44,515 nt of DNA from Promethearchaeota archaeon (GCA_016839915.1 JAEOTH010000046.1:1-44515); one strand, 5' to 3'; shown: positions 1 through 10,917, counted from the first letter of the stretch. Numbers and translations: made by a program. The notes: generated by a model not told the origin, from the sequence alone.

Positions 1-1
1 A

Positions 2-3000
2 ATTGCTAAAAAAGCCTATAAAGAGGAGATTGCAAAAAGATTTGAGAGTGGGAATCCCAATATTATTCGTTTTATCTTAGAGGAAGGTTTATTGGATTAT
101 TTGAATAAAGAAGAAAAGATTTCATTAATTAAGCAACGATTTTCAGGGATCTTAAACATTGGAGATTTTCCTGATAAGTCTATAGATGATTATTTTAATA
201 AAACTGTAGATTATATTTTTAATTCCCTACTTAAACTTGCACAAGAGAAAGGTTGGAAAGATGAGTATTTCCCGGCTTTCTTACAGGTTATTTATGAATT
301 ACTTTATTACAAGTCCGAGGCTTTTTCCCAATTGCTTGAAATAGCAAGAAAAAAGGGATGGCGTAAAGAACTCTTCTATATGTTCCTGGAGAGTATAGAT
401 AAATTTACTGATACTTATGATAAATATTTTAGTTTTACCGACTTAATTGATTCACTTAAAAATACAGATATCGTTAATAATCCTAAAATAGAATCCAAAT
501 TTATCATCCTCGCAGAAGGGATTAATAAATTACAAATAGTTGATGATTATGATGAAGAAAAGAAATATTCCGCTTGTTCTCAATTACTTAGAGTAGCGAA
601 AATAACCGGATTGATAAAAGAACATATCTCTACTTTATTGGACGCTTTTTCAAATATCAACTATGAATCCTATGGCTTATATGACGATTTACTTTCTGCA
701 ATCCCTAATGTAAGCCAAAGATTTGCTATATTTAAGATCATCCTTGAAAAGACTAAAAATCCGGGTTTACAATCTTACCTTTTTAATAACTTCTTAAAAA
801 CAATCGAAGATTCTAAAGTTGTTAAACAAAACATCGAATTTATTATGTTTTTTTTTGAAGAGGCTCTTAAGGATAACCTAAGCGAAGGGGAATATGAATT
901 TTACCAAGCTTATATTTTTATAATAAAATTTATTGAAAAACTAATAGCTATAGGATTGTTGAATATTAAAATAACTGAAAATTCAACTTACTATGCTAAC
1001 GATTATTATGAGAGACTGGATCATTGTACTAAAGGATTTTATACTTTAATTGAAGAGATAAGAGACACTGAAATAATAGAATATTTGATTCCTAATTTAT
1101 TATTCACAATATGGGCATATTCAGATAATGAATTGGGTTTTGAAACGTATAAATTGTTCTCTTTATTGTTAGAGATTGCATATAAGAAGAACCTTTTAGA
1201 GAAACATTTAATCTATTTTGTAATATATTACAATTGGAGGCATTACAATCTTAATTCTGTTGGAATTAAGAATCTACTTGAGAATTTTTTAGAATATTTC
1301 AGTCGCGATCAGATAGTTTCTATTCTTACTCCAGCATTACAAAATACTGAGTTACTACTGGAATATAAACATTATAAACGCATTCTTGGATTTTTTGAAA
1401 TGTTCACCAAAGGGGGCGGTAATCCGTTTTTAAAGGCATTTCTTGTTCACATTCTTCTGAAAAACTCAAGTGAAATTAATTTATATTTAGTAGAACAATA
1501 TTTTTTACACCGTTTAGAAGCTGAAGATTTTAAAGAAGTACTAAAAGAGTTAGGTCCGAAATTTTTTTTCTGCTTCCTTAATCCTACATGGTATGGTTTA
1601 GAATACGCAAGTACTAAAATAGCTGAATTACTGAAACATATTTATAAAGAAATCCCGAAGATTCTAAAGAATCAAATGAAAAAAGCCTTGAAGGACGGAT
1701 CATATGAGTTTATCTTTTCATTTTTTAAATATTCGATCTATGAGTTCTTTTATAATGAAATTTTTGATAAAGAATTTCTTTTCTCTTTGCTTGAAGATCA
1801 TGACTCGACATTTAAGATGTGTTTAATAGAACTACTCGAGCAAAACGAAATCCAAAGTGAGGTATGGAGGGATTACTTAAAGCGAAAAGAGAAAAATCGT
1901 CAAGAAAGTATGACAAAAAGTAGATTGAAAGAAAATAGAATGATAGTAACTCTCATTTTTATTAATATCTATCAAGAGCTTGGACCTGAATATTTTTTAG
2001 ATCTTTTTACCCTACTCCCAGAGCCCGCAAAAAAGCAATTAATAAAGTGTACGAAAAGATTGATAAAATATTCAAGTCAACTACATGATAACCGCAATCT
2101 AAACAGACAACTTCATAAGCTAAGTTTGATCACAAAAATAAAACATTCTGCTCGTGATTTATTGGTAATAATAGATAAAGAAGCATGGCAAAATTTAAAA
2201 TATGTTACTATAAAAGGAGAACAGTTCTACATTATTAATAATAAATTGGATCTATCCAGACAAAAACTTAGGGATATTAATGATATTTCAGGATTAGCTG
2301 AGCATACAGATTTAAAAGAATTAATTCTAAGTATTAATATGATTACCAAAATTGAAGGACTAGATAGTCTCATCAATTTGGAGATTTTAAATTTGGGTGT
2401 AAATAAAATTTCTAAGATTGAGGGCCTTAAACATTGTACTAAATTAAAATCTTTATCATTAGGTAACAACAACATTAGGGAGATCGAGGGTTTAGAAACT
2501 CTTAAAAATCTTGAGACTCTTTACATCTCAAAAAACAGTATATATGAGATAAAAGGACTTGATACGCTTGAAAATTTAAAGAAATTTTATATTTCCGCGA
2601 ATCATATTAATAAAATTAAGGGATTAGAGAATCTTAAAAAGCTTGAAATCTTAGGCTTCTCTGAAAACCATATATCGGAGATTAAAGGAATATTTCATCT
2701 AGTTAAGTTGAAAGAATTCTATCTTTCAGAAAATAACATTAAAGATGTAAGTGATTTAGACCAGTTTGAGAGTTTAGAACAGCTTACAATGAAAAAAAAT
2801 CCAATTCTGGAATCGCATATTGTAAAATATTTATCACATTATACACACGATGAATTTATCACAGCAAAACTACTTAAAAAATATTGTCAAGCGAAAAAAA
2901 GCAAAGAGGAACCGAGTTTTAGTTTAGAAAAATTCGTAGAAAGTCTTTTTCCTGAGGGGGATTATCTAAATAAAGACCATCAAAGAAAAATTTTTAAAAA

Positions 3001-3007
3001 TCTATGA
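2..3007 (+). CDS. Leucine-rich-repeat (SDS22-like) protein with N-terminal helical region; 5' end cut by window edge
   Basis: Tandem LRRs near the C-terminus (LINLEILNLGVNKISKIEGLKHCTKLKSLSLGNNNIREIEGLETLKNLETLYIS...). The frame stays open upstream of the TTG at 92 to the window edge (IAKKAYKEEIAKRFESGNPNIIRFILEEGLLDYLNK...), so the true start is outside. Confidence 0.85.
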   Translation: MAKKAYKEEIAKRFESGNPNIIRFILEEGLLDYLNKEEKISLIKQRFSGILNIGDFPDKSIDDYFNKTVDYIFNSLLKLAQEKGWKDEYFPAFLQVIYELLYYKSEAFSQLLEIARKKGWRKELFYMFLESIDKFTDTYDKYFSFTDLIDSLKNTDIVNNPKIESKFIILAEGINKLQIVDDYDEEKKYSACSQLLRVAKITGLIKEHISTLLDAFSNINYESYGLYDDLLSAIPNVSQRFAIFKIILEKTKNPGLQSYLFNNFLKTIEDSKVVKQNIEFIMFFFEEALKDNLSEGEYEFYQAYIFIIKFIEKLIAIGLLNIKITENSTYYANDYYERLDHCTKGFYTLIEEIRDTEIIEYLIPNLLFTIWAYSDNELGFETYKLFSLLLEIAYKKNLLEKHLIYFVIYYNWRHYNLNSVGIKNLLENFLEYFSRDQIVSILTPALQNTELLLEYKHYKRILGFFEMFTKGGGNPFLKAFLVHILLKNSSEINLYLVEQYFLHRLEAEDFKEVLKELGPKFFFCFLNPTWYGLEYASTKIAELLKHIYKEIPKILKNQMKKALKDGSYEFIFSFFKYSIYEFFYNEIFDKEFLFSLLEDHDSTFKMCLIELLEQNEIQSEVWRDYLKRKEKNRQESMTKSRLKENRMIVTLIFINIYQELGPEYFLDLFTLLPEPAKKQLIKCTKRLIKYSSQLHDNRNLNRQLHKLSLITKIKHSARDLLVIIDKEAWQNLKYVTIKGEQFYIINNKLDLSRQKLRDINDISGLAEHTDLKELILSINMITKIEGLDSLINLEILNLGVNKISKIEGLKHCTKLKSLSLGNNNIREIEGLETLKNLETLYISKNSIYEIKGLDTLENLKKFYISANHINKIKGLENLKKLEILGFSENHISEIKGIFHLVKLKEFYLSENNIKDVSDLDQFESLEQLTMKKNPILESHIVKYLSHYTHDEFITAKLLKKYCQAKKSKEEPSFSLEKFVESLFPEGDYLNKDHQRKIFKNL

Positions 3008-3018
3008 TTGTTGCATTC

Positions 3019-6000
3019 TCAACCAATTTGAAGGTATTTCTTTACAAAATGTAAAAAATATGGCTTAAGTTCCTTACCAAATTTCCGCTGTATTTGAAGA
3101 ACGTTGTTTTCTTTATAATCATCATCAAATAACCTTAATAATTGTGCGGCTGCCCATTCTGAATCTCCAAATTTATCTATATACAATTCAATAAAAGGTA
3201 TTACTCTATCATCGTTTATCCCCGAAAATTGATCTAAATACTTCAATGCATATGTAACCTTACTCTTGTCTCCCGTACTAGGGCACTCTGGAAAATTAGT
3301 AATAAGTTTGTCAACAATTTCTATTCTTTCCTTGGAACCTAGTGAATTAATCACGGCACTATATGTAATATTTTCCATGTTATTTATAACACCAATGGCC
3401 TTAGCTGCAGCTTCCCTCGTATTTAAGTCAGAGTGAGTTAAAGTTGATTTTAATAAAGCTAAAGCTTTCTTTTCTTTAGTTTCTTGAAAAATTGAGATGG
3501 TATGGTTTGTATCTGAATAACTATCTATGTATCGTTGGATATATTTTTTTCTCTCTTCCTCTTCTAAACTTAGGAAAAAATCAGAGATTTTCTTAAATTT
3601 AAAAGAAGGATCAATTTCACAGATTGCTTTTATGATTCGATCATCATAGTCTGCACTTACTCCTATTTTTTTTTTCAGTAGCTCAATTACACGAGGATCC
3701 TTAAAGGCACCTAAAAGAGAGATGATATTTCCCCGATAATGGGGATATTCTGGTTCTTCCAAGACTTTAAACAACAAATCTATAGCTCTCTTATCCTTCA
3801 TTTTTACCATCTTTTCTCCCGTTTCTTCAATATTGCCATCACTTCTTGTGCTAATAAAGTACTCAAGTTGTTCTTTTAGGTCAGATGTTTTTAATTGTGC
3901 GAACAATTTACGCAAACTTTCAGCCTTATGATATACTCCTGATTTTTTGATTCTTTCATCTAAAACTTCGAGAATTCTCTCCTGTTCTCTGTCAGGAAGC
4001 ATTCTATAAATTTCAAAGTAATTCTTATTTGCATATTTTGGATTTAGTTTTGCTAACGCTACGGCGACCGTTTCTTGGTTTTTTGATGCTGTTTGAATGA
4101 AACATTTTATAAGTTTTTCTTCAAGTGATTCATCATCAATTTGGACAAGATAATCAATTACAAAAGGCTCGTATTCAATCAAAATTGTTAATTCATTCAG
4201 TAGAATTTCTTTTATCTCTGAATCGAAGTTAGAAACAACTTCCCCAAAAGATTTTGTTCCATCGGGATTATAGAATTTCGACAATCTTTCTAAAGCTAGT
4301 TTTATAACGCCCATATAACTTGAATTGAATAAGGAAAATAAACTCTTAAAAATCCTTTTTTTAACGTCATTAGGAAAATATTCAATTAATTGGTGAAATT
4401 TCTTATCACTATATGTTGGATAAGTTTTATGAACCCATCTCAAATAAGGTCTAACTTCGTCATTAAAATCGTATTTATTATCGATTGCGATAATTGATTC
4501 GTATTTTGTGTAGATAACATCTTCACTTTCTTCAGGTTTCAGTGTCTTGAAATATTTTTTAATTTCATCTTTGCTCGTTAGGTCGTTAATTTCAATAAGT
4601 ATTTCATATAGTAAATCGTGTAAAGAACTATATTTTTCTGCTATATAATATGCTTGGATAAAATACTTTTCTGCATTTTTTCCTTCTAGCTCTAATAAAT
4701 ACCTTGCTGCTTTTTTTTTGCCTTTCGTAACAGCACCGGTTATTATATTTTGTAGAGAGCTAATTACTTCCGATTTTTGGCTATCTTCTAAAGAATTCAC
4801 AATTTCTGTGAAATTTTTTCTGCGATATTCCCTATAAATAGCACTTAACGCCTGTGCTGCTCCTAAACTTTTATAGATACAGGTGCTACTTAATGCTTCG
4901 ATCAGTAGAGTTTTGAGTTGGGGATATTGAGAGGCAGATAATTCATCTATCACTTGATCCACTAACTTCTCATCATTATATTTTTCCGAGGAGTCTCCTT
5001 TTGCAAGATCTCCTTTATAATATCGAGAAGGGGCTAAGCAGTCAATTAGAATCCTAATAGCTTTTTCATTTTTTATTATTGCTAAATGTTGGATGGCTTT
5101 CCTTTGAATGAAATAATTGCTATTATATTTTGCAATTTTCTCGAGATTTGAAAGAATTCGCTCTTTTAATTTACTTTCTACTATGTTAAAGGCTTTTCCA
5201 AAGTTGTCATTTGTGAATCTAGGCTCATATTTCTCCTCATCTTCAGTATATACCTTATTCAAAAATATTAACAATCCTGTAGCACTTGCCTGTCTAACTG
5301 ATCCTGATAAGTTTACTAATCCTTCTTTTAATTTATCTAAGACTCTTTTGTCATCTGACTTTACTAATAGAGTTATATTTTCCCTCGTAAAGTTCTCCAT
5401 TAACTTATTAGAAAGATCATCTTTAACATCTTCCGATAAGCTGTTCAATATTTGTTCAATATTTTTACCCCCATATTTCTCGGGGAAGATTTCGTGAAGT
5501 GCATCTACAATTGCATTTTTAATTTCATTTAAACTAAGGCTTGTTTGACTAAGAAGGTTAATTAGATCTAGCTCAACGGTCTTGATTTTTAATTTTGCTA
5601 ATCCATTCAGAATATCTACATATTCCAAAGAAGAAGTATCTTTCTTCCGTAATAGTTTTACTAATATCTTGGCATATTTTGTGTGATAAGCAGCGTTTCT
5701 GACTAAAATTACATGAACTTTTTTTTTTTCCTTAGCCCAAATATCCTTGTCTAGTATAATAGAAAATAGAACCTCTTGCATTCCAGGTGAATTATAATTC
5801 TGTAAACCTTCTAACGCTGCACCTCTTAATCCTTTATCTTTTTTTATAGCATCAATAACAAAATCTTTCATCCTTGGATCTCCTGTAGCGATTAATGCTT
5901 TTAAAGCTCGTATTCGGAACTCCTTATTAAAACTCAATTGATATGCTTTCTTTAATGGCTCGAATGCAGTCTCTCCCATTTTTTCAAAAAAACCCGCAAA

Positions 6001-6159
6001 ACCATCCCAGGAATCTTCAAGACGTTTTATAAGGTAATGGATTGAAAGCTCTCCAATTTCAACTAATTTCTGTATAGCATTTTGTTTTTTAATATCATCT
6101 AATCGCTGAGATCCTTGAATATAATCTTCAATAATTTTAGCTATTCTATTTTCATCCAT
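3019..6159 (-). CDS. HEAT-repeat-like large protein
   Basis: 1046-aa ORF with repeated helical pairs (DPRMKDFVIDAIKKDKGLRGAALEGLQNY; DPRVIELLKKKIG; REAAAKAIGVI). Confidence 0.8.
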   Translation of the reverse strand: MDENRIAKIIEDYIQGSQRLDDIKKQNAIQKLVEIGELSIHYLIKRLEDSWDGFAGFFEKMGETAFEPLKKAYQLSFNKEFRIRALKALIATGDPRMKDFVIDAIKKDKGLRGAALEGLQNYNSPGMQEVLFSIILDKDIWAKEKKKVHVILVRNAAYHTKYAKILVKLLRKKDTSSLEYVDILNGLAKLKIKTVELDLINLLSQTSLSLNEIKNAIVDALHEIFPEKYGGKNIEQILNSLSEDVKDDLSNKLMENFTRENITLLVKSDDKRVLDKLKEGLVNLSGSVRQASATGLLIFLNKVYTEDEEKYEPRFTNDNFGKAFNIVESKLKERILSNLEKIAKYNSNYFIQRKAIQHLAIIKNEKAIRILIDCLAPSRYYKGDLAKGDSSEKYNDEKLVDQVIDELSASQYPQLKTLLIEALSSTCIYKSLGAAQALSAIYREYRRKNFTEIVNSLEDSQKSEVISSLQNIITGAVTKGKKKAARYLLELEGKNAEKYFIQAYYIAEKYSSLHDLLYEILIEINDLTSKDEIKKYFKTLKPEESEDVIYTKYESIIAIDNKYDFNDEVRPYLRWVHKTYPTYSDKKFHQLIEYFPNDVKKRIFKSLFSLFNSSYMGVIKLALERLSKFYNPDGTKSFGEVVSNFDSEIKEILLNELTILIEYEPFVIDYLVQIDDESLEEKLIKCFIQTASKNQETVAVALAKLNPKYANKNYFEIYRMLPDREQERILEVLDERIKKSGVYHKAESLRKLFAQLKTSDLKEQLEYFISTRSDGNIEETGEKMVKMKDKRAIDLLFKVLEEPEYPHYRGNIISLLGAFKDPRVIELLKKKIGVSADYDDRIIKAICEIDPSFKFKKISDFFLSLEEEERKKYIQRYIDSYSDTNHTISIFQETKEKKALALLKSTLTHSDLNTREAAAKAIGVINNMENITYSAVINSLGSKERIEIVDKLITNFPECPSTGDKSKVTYALKYLDQFSGINDDRVIPFIELYIDKFGDSEWAAAQLLRLFDDDYKENNVLQIQRKFGKELKPYFLHFVKKYLQIG

Positions 6160-6306
6160 TTTCTAGGTAACTTTCAGTTTAATAACTTAATATTTTAATT
6201 TATAGTTTATTTGTTTGAAAAATTTTCTATCTGTTCCTTTTTTTATATGGAGTTTGAATTCATTCAAACTATAAGGAAATATTAAAAAAACTAATGTAAA
6301 GTCACT

Positions 6307-7599
6307 TCAATCATTATTATGTCGTTGTCTTTTCTTTACAATAAATATTGAGATTATAGATATAAAAAAAATCAAAGATATTATTGTCTGTGTATCAAAT
6401 CCTCCTATACTTGGTTCTATGCAGACGTTATCCTCAATTATATTATCTTTACTAGTCGCGTCTTGAAATATGCATTTTTCACAATCGGATATGCGATTCG
6501 AAGTGATATTATTATAGCTACTACGTTCAATATAAATACCAGTTTGACTCTTTGATATTTTATTAGATAAAATTATATTCTGTTCGCCTTCTATTATCAT
6601 AATTCCGGTTTCATGGTTATTGATTATTACATTATTCGTAACAAGAGAGTGATTGGTTTTGAAAAAATGCACACCTATGTGTGTGCGACTGGTTGAGATT
6701 TCATTCCCTGAGATCAGTGCATTAATACCAGCCCCCAAAAAAATATGTGAGCTAGTATTATTGTAAATTAGATTATCGGTAATACTACAGTCTTGGGTGG
6801 TGAGGGGAAATCGAGTAGGGGAGAATATTCCAAGATGATTACTACTTATAGTGTTATCGTGAATTGATATATTATAGCAATGAAGCAGAAAAATCCCTTC
6901 CTCGCTAAATTTTATTATGTTCTTAGTTATGTTATTACTGTGAGAAGAACTCGCAATATATATGCCTTTATAATTATTTTTAAAAGTATTATTCAAGATC
7001 AAATTACGAGAGGACGCGAACTGCATCTCGATTCCTGCCCAATTGTTTCTGCAAAATAGATTATTGATAAAGTAATTATTTGAACTTTGAAAGCAATAAA
7101 TACCACTGTCTCCAGTTGCACTCCCAGATTCAACACAACTATCCATAAAACAACTTCTATCAATCGTAATGTTTTGACAGTTGTATAAAAAAACCCCTGA
7201 TTCCTGATTGTTCGAACACGTACTATTAACGATATGACCGTTCTCTACATTATATAGGAGAATCCCGAATAACGCGTTGCTAAAGGTACAATTTCTTATT
7301 ATAAAATAATCGGAAGTTTGTTCGATACTTATAGAAGCTCCAGAATACGGAAAATCTATAGTAATATTTTCAACGATGAATGGATCAGTCCAATTACCTG
7401 AACCGGAGCACCAATCGTAAGTTAATGCTGTTTCAGACCAATTATTGTAAATGTGAATGTTAAAGGGTATATTCCAATAACCAGAAGATTCTAAATTATA
7501 ATGTTGAATTTCATCTAAATGAGTATTTTCCAGGTTATAACCTAGAGATAATAGTAATAAAAAAGATACAATCAAATACGATTTTTTGAAAGCTTTCAT
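6307..7599 (-). CDS. Secreted or surface right-handed beta-helix (NosD-like) protein with C-terminal TM anchor
   Basis: N-terminal hydrophobic signal; repeated N-rich coils (NNTFKNNYKGIYIASSSHSNNITKNIIKFSEEGIFLL); C-terminal TM IISLIFFISIISIFIV followed by KKRQRH. Confidence 0.8.
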   Translation of the reverse strand: MKAFKKSYLIVSFLLLLSLGYNLENTHLDEIQHYNLESSGYWNIPFNIHIYNNWSETALTYDWCSGSGNWTDPFIVENITIDFPYSGASISIEQTSDYFIIRNCTFSNALFGILLYNVENGHIVNSTCSNNQESGVFLYNCQNITIDRSCFMDSCVESGSATGDSGIYCFQSSNNYFINNLFCRNNWAGIEMQFASSRNLILNNTFKNNYKGIYIASSSHSNNITKNIIKFSEEGIFLLHCYNISIHDNTISSNHLGIFSPTRFPLTTQDCSITDNLIYNNTSSHIFLGAGINALISGNEISTSRTHIGVHFFKTNHSLVTNNVIINNHETGIMIIEGEQNIILSNKISKSQTGIYIERSSYNNITSNRISDCEKCIFQDATSKDNIIEDNVCIEPSIGGFDTQTIISLIFFISIISIFIVKKRQRHNND

Positions 7600-7736
7600 A
7601 AGGATTCTGTTTTAAGTTCTTATGTTATTTTTGTTAATTAGATATTTAAATTTTTTTTTAGATCAAGTCTAAGTAATTTTAATAAACAGCTTCTGCATTA
7701 TCAAGTATTAAGGACAAAAAGTAAAGTATACCAAAA

Positions 7737-7877
7737 ATGGCTGTTAATAGAAACGAACTTATGAGGGAAAAATATCCAGAGCTTCTAAATTCAATCGTGA
7801 GTATGCCAGTTGATAGAGATAAACTTGAAGCTTTTTCTAATTTGTTTTACACAATTATGGGTATAATTAGTAGATAG
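7737..7877 (+). CDS. Small ORF, 46 aa, hypothetical
   Basis: ATG to TAG translation MAVNRNELMREKYPELLNSIVSMPVDRDKLEAFSNLFYTIMGIISR; not in the supplied ORF track (below length cutoff). Confidence 0.4.
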   Translation: MAVNRNELMREKYPELLNSIVSMPVDRDKLEAFSNLFYTIMGIISR

Positions 7878-7905
7878 AAATCATAAAAAGAAAAAGGATT
7901 TTACA

Positions 7906-8505
7906 ATGAAATGGTATATAATTCGGCATGCTGATAAAGAACAAGGAGATTTTTATAATCCTGATCTAAGGCATCAAGATCAGCCGATTAGTGAAGAAGG
8001 TCATTTAAAGGCACAAAAATTATTTTCATACTTCTCAGATAAGCCGATTGATAAAATTTATGTTAGTGAATATATTCGAACTAAACAAACAATTAAAAAT
8101 GTTGCTGAAAAAAAGAAGATATCACCGATTGCTGATAGTCGCTTGAACGAAATTGATAATGGTTTAATCGAAGGATTATCTGAGCAAGTATTACAGCAGA
8201 GATATCCCGATGTTTGGAATGCTTTTAAGGATAGGGATCGTGATTTTCAATTTCCCGAAGGAGAGAGCGGAGAAGATGCTCGAAACCGGATCGAGTCGTT
8301 TTTTAAAGACAAACAGGCATCCAAGGAAGATATTATTCTTGTTAGCCATGATGGATTGATTCGACTGCTAATGTGCTACATATTAGGAATTGCCGTGTAT
8401 CGCCGATGGGATTTTCGAGTAGATACATGTGGGATTATGGAAATTGAATACCAGACGACATTTAAAAGATGGAAATTAATTCGATTTAATCATATTTGTA
8501 CATGA
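7906..8505 (+). CDS. Histidine phosphatase superfamily (phosphoglycerate mutase-like)
   Basis: RHADKEQGD (RHG-type motif), EYIRTKQT, EIDNGLIEGL, VSHDGLIRLL. Confidence 0.85.
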   Translation: MKWYIIRHADKEQGDFYNPDLRHQDQPISEEGHLKAQKLFSYFSDKPIDKIYVSEYIRTKQTIKNVAEKKKISPIADSRLNEIDNGLIEGLSEQVLQQRYPDVWNAFKDRDRDFQFPEGESGEDARNRIESFFKDKQASKEDIILVSHDGLIRLLMCYILGIAVYRRWDFRVDTCGIMEIEYQTTFKRWKLIRFNHICT

Positions 8506-8691
8506 AATCGCTTCTTGGAAATAAATTATATTGAAATTTAAATAATATCTATATTTGGATGAGATGAGAAGGAGTATGTTCTTTAAGTTTTAAATTTTTT
8601 ATTTATTTTAACAGTTCAAAATAAACTGAGAAGAGTTTAAATTTCTCCTTATCTTGTTTGTATAATAGAAATTTAAAGGTTATTTAGTCAG

Positions 8692-9192
8692 TTGAGGAAA
8701 AGAGCTGGGTTAGTACTAGTGGTCATTGGTTTTTCAGGGTTATTTACATTTTTATTAGTCTATTACTGGCCCCCTGCAACTGCTAAATGGGAATATTATA
8801 TTGAATTTGGTATATATACAGCATCAGAAGAAGTACATATAGGAAATGAAACATTTACTTTAGAGACATATATGTGGCGTGATTTTATGCCAGTTACTCC
8901 TCCTGATGGAAAACCTTTAATTGTTATTATAAAAATTCATGCGGTTGGTGTTATGGAATTCCCTTTAACAATAAATGTTGAACGTTTATGGATAATTAAT
9001 GGACTAGAAATAAGTTCAACATTAGCTACAAATGAATATAAAATATATGGTAACACATTTGAGATGGTATTTCGAAATGGTCCAAAATAGGGGCCGGGTA
9101 TTGTTATTGATGTTGTGGTGAAACTAAAAAGCGTGGATTTTAACTCTTACTATTTACTTGCATTAAATCAACCCATTCACAGAACAGACTAA
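8692..9192 (+). CDS. Membrane-anchored beta-rich protein interrupted by in-frame TAG (ORF track ends at 9090)
   Basis: TTG start; N-terminal TM GLVLVVIGFSGLFTFLLVYYWPP. After TAG at 9088-9090 the same frame continues GPGIVIDVVVKLKSVDFNSYYLLALNQPIHRTD to TAA at 9190-9192. Confidence 0.6.
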
Positions 9193-9321
9193 AGATTTGG
9201 TAAATATTTTTCTTTATGATTATCAGGGAGCTTTCGGGCGACCTATTTAGCCCGTTACTCTCAATAGTATTAAATTTTTATTTAAATGATTCAATTTATC
9301 ATTTTTCAAGAAGACTTGATT

Positions 9322-9337
9322 AAAAAAAAAAAAAAAA
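9322..9337 (-). terminator. Poly-T (T16 on minus strand) terminator abutting the stop codon of the radical SAM gene
   Basis: A16 run at 9322-9337 on the plus strand, immediately downstream of the minus-strand TAA at 9338-9340; archaeal termination uses U-tracts. Confidence 0.6.
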
Positions 9338-10903
9338 TTAAGTTTTTTGATATTTCTGGAATTCAATCATACCATTATACCATTTAGAATATATTTTTCG
9401 TTGTTCTTCTTGCAAATAATCAGTTATTTGTTCTAGTTGTTCCTGGGAGCTTGAACCATCATTTTCAAAAATCTTGGTTGCCTCTTCAACTACATCAAAA
9501 AACAAATCATTATATGAGGCAATGATTTCTCTTAAATACACCTCATATCCAGCAATATTTTTCGTTTCAGCATAGAATTTCTTCAATACAGCTAATTCCA
9601 TTCGATGCCACCGCAGTTTTACAAGAATTCCTTCATTCGTAAATATCCATTTATAAAAAATTCTACTCAAGTAAGAGAATAGTTTATCCAATCTAGGATC
9701 TAGAAAATCGTAATTAGGATATAATATTGATCCCTTTAAACGTCCTTCACTCATAAGCTTTTTTTCTATAGGTGTTTCGGCATAGGGTATCATTTTACAG
9801 AAGGTAACGGGTGAACTTCCATTTCCACAGATTTTTCTTAAAAAATTGATATTGTCTGTTATAGACTCGAATGTGCTTGAAGGATCAAATAACATAAATC
9901 CAAATTCATATAAAATGTTGTGTTGATTTAAAATATTAACAGCATTGATGTTATCTTCAACACTTAATTGTTTATTCAGAACTTCCAGTCCTTTTTGATT
10001 ACCTGATTCAATTCCAAGATAAACCAGAAATAATCCCACATTTTTCAATATATTAAAGAGTTCAGTGTTAATCTCATCAGATCTACAATTTATCTTCCAA
10101 AAAATTTTTTCAGCTAATCCCTGACTTTCTAATTCACTAATAAAATCAAGAATCCATTTCTGTCCTATCCGTCCTGTAAGAAGGAAATCATCATCTTGAA
10201 ATAGAAATATTCTCGTTTTTTTTCTCTTATATAGTTCTCTCATTTCCTTTACAACATTTGTAGGGCTTCTATTTCTTCTGAGTTTACCTTTTGGTAATTG
10301 ATAAAATCTCCTAATACTGCAGAAGGAACAATTTCGAACACAACCTCTACTTGCAATTAAAAAAGCTGCATTTATTCCCATACACACATGTCTATTATTA
10401 TTAGTTCTTAATGGTATTGGTAAAGTATCAAGATCTTGTATCAAAGGTCTTAAATCGTTAGAAATTGGTGTCCCATTGTTTCTATATGCAATTCCCCTAA
10501 TTTTTCTCCAATCTTTTTTTTCATTAAGATTCTCCACTAGTTCACAGATTGTAAATTCTCCTTCAAATCTAACCACAGAATCTATATATGGTATATGATT
10601 TAGAGTGTCTTCAAACCTGAGGCTAGGGTAATGACCTCCTACAGTAAAATGGCAGTCAAGACCGTTTTTCCTCAGATATTTCGCAATTTCATACATTCTA
10701 AAAAAGTGATACTGAAAAATAAGTGAAAAACCTATAATGATTGGATCCACATTTTTGATTTGCTTATATATTTCCTCCTTATTCAACTTAAAATCCACAA
10801 TTTTAACTTTATAACCTCTTAAACTTAGCATTGTGGAAAGATAAGATACTCCTAAATTATCCTGTTCATCGTAACTGATGAAAATAACTGTATTTTTGGA
10901 CAT
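9338..10903 (-). CDS. B12-binding-domain radical SAM protein
   Basis: N-terminal B12-binding-like region (VIFISYDEQDNLGVSYLSTMLSLRGYKVKIVDF...); CxxxCxxC in RGCVRNCSFCSIRRFY; IESGNQKGLEVLNK. Confidence 0.85.
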   Translation of the reverse strand: MSKNTVIFISYDEQDNLGVSYLSTMLSLRGYKVKIVDFKLNKEEIYKQIKNVDPIIIGFSLIFQYHFFRMYEIAKYLRKNGLDCHFTVGGHYPSLRFEDTLNHIPYIDSVVRFEGEFTICELVENLNEKKDWRKIRGIAYRNNGTPISNDLRPLIQDLDTLPIPLRTNNNRHVCMGINAAFLIASRGCVRNCSFCSIRRFYQLPKGKLRRNRSPTNVVKEMRELYKRKKTRIFLFQDDDFLLTGRIGQKWILDFISELESQGLAEKIFWKINCRSDEINTELFNILKNVGLFLVYLGIESGNQKGLEVLNKQLSVEDNINAVNILNQHNILYEFGFMLFDPSSTFESITDNINFLRKICGNGSSPVTFCKMIPYAETPIEKKLMSEGRLKGSILYPNYDFLDPRLDKLFSYLSRIFYKWIFTNEGILVKLRWHRMELAVLKKFYAETKNIAGYEVYLREIIASYNDLFFDVVEEATKIFENDGSSSQEQLEQITDYLQEEQRKIYSKWYNGMIEFQKYQKT

Positions 10904-10917
10904 TTTAATTAAATTTT

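Noticed and set aside
2227-2475. 82-aa minus-strand ORF
   Set aside because: Antisense shadow of the LRR coding region.
5117-5497. 126-aa plus-strand ORF
   Set aside because: Antisense to the long HEAT-repeat gene with no recognisable domain; shadow ORF.
9235-9254. CGGGC...GCCCG stem as a terminator
   Set aside because: Only 5 bp with an 11-nt loop and no following T-tract.
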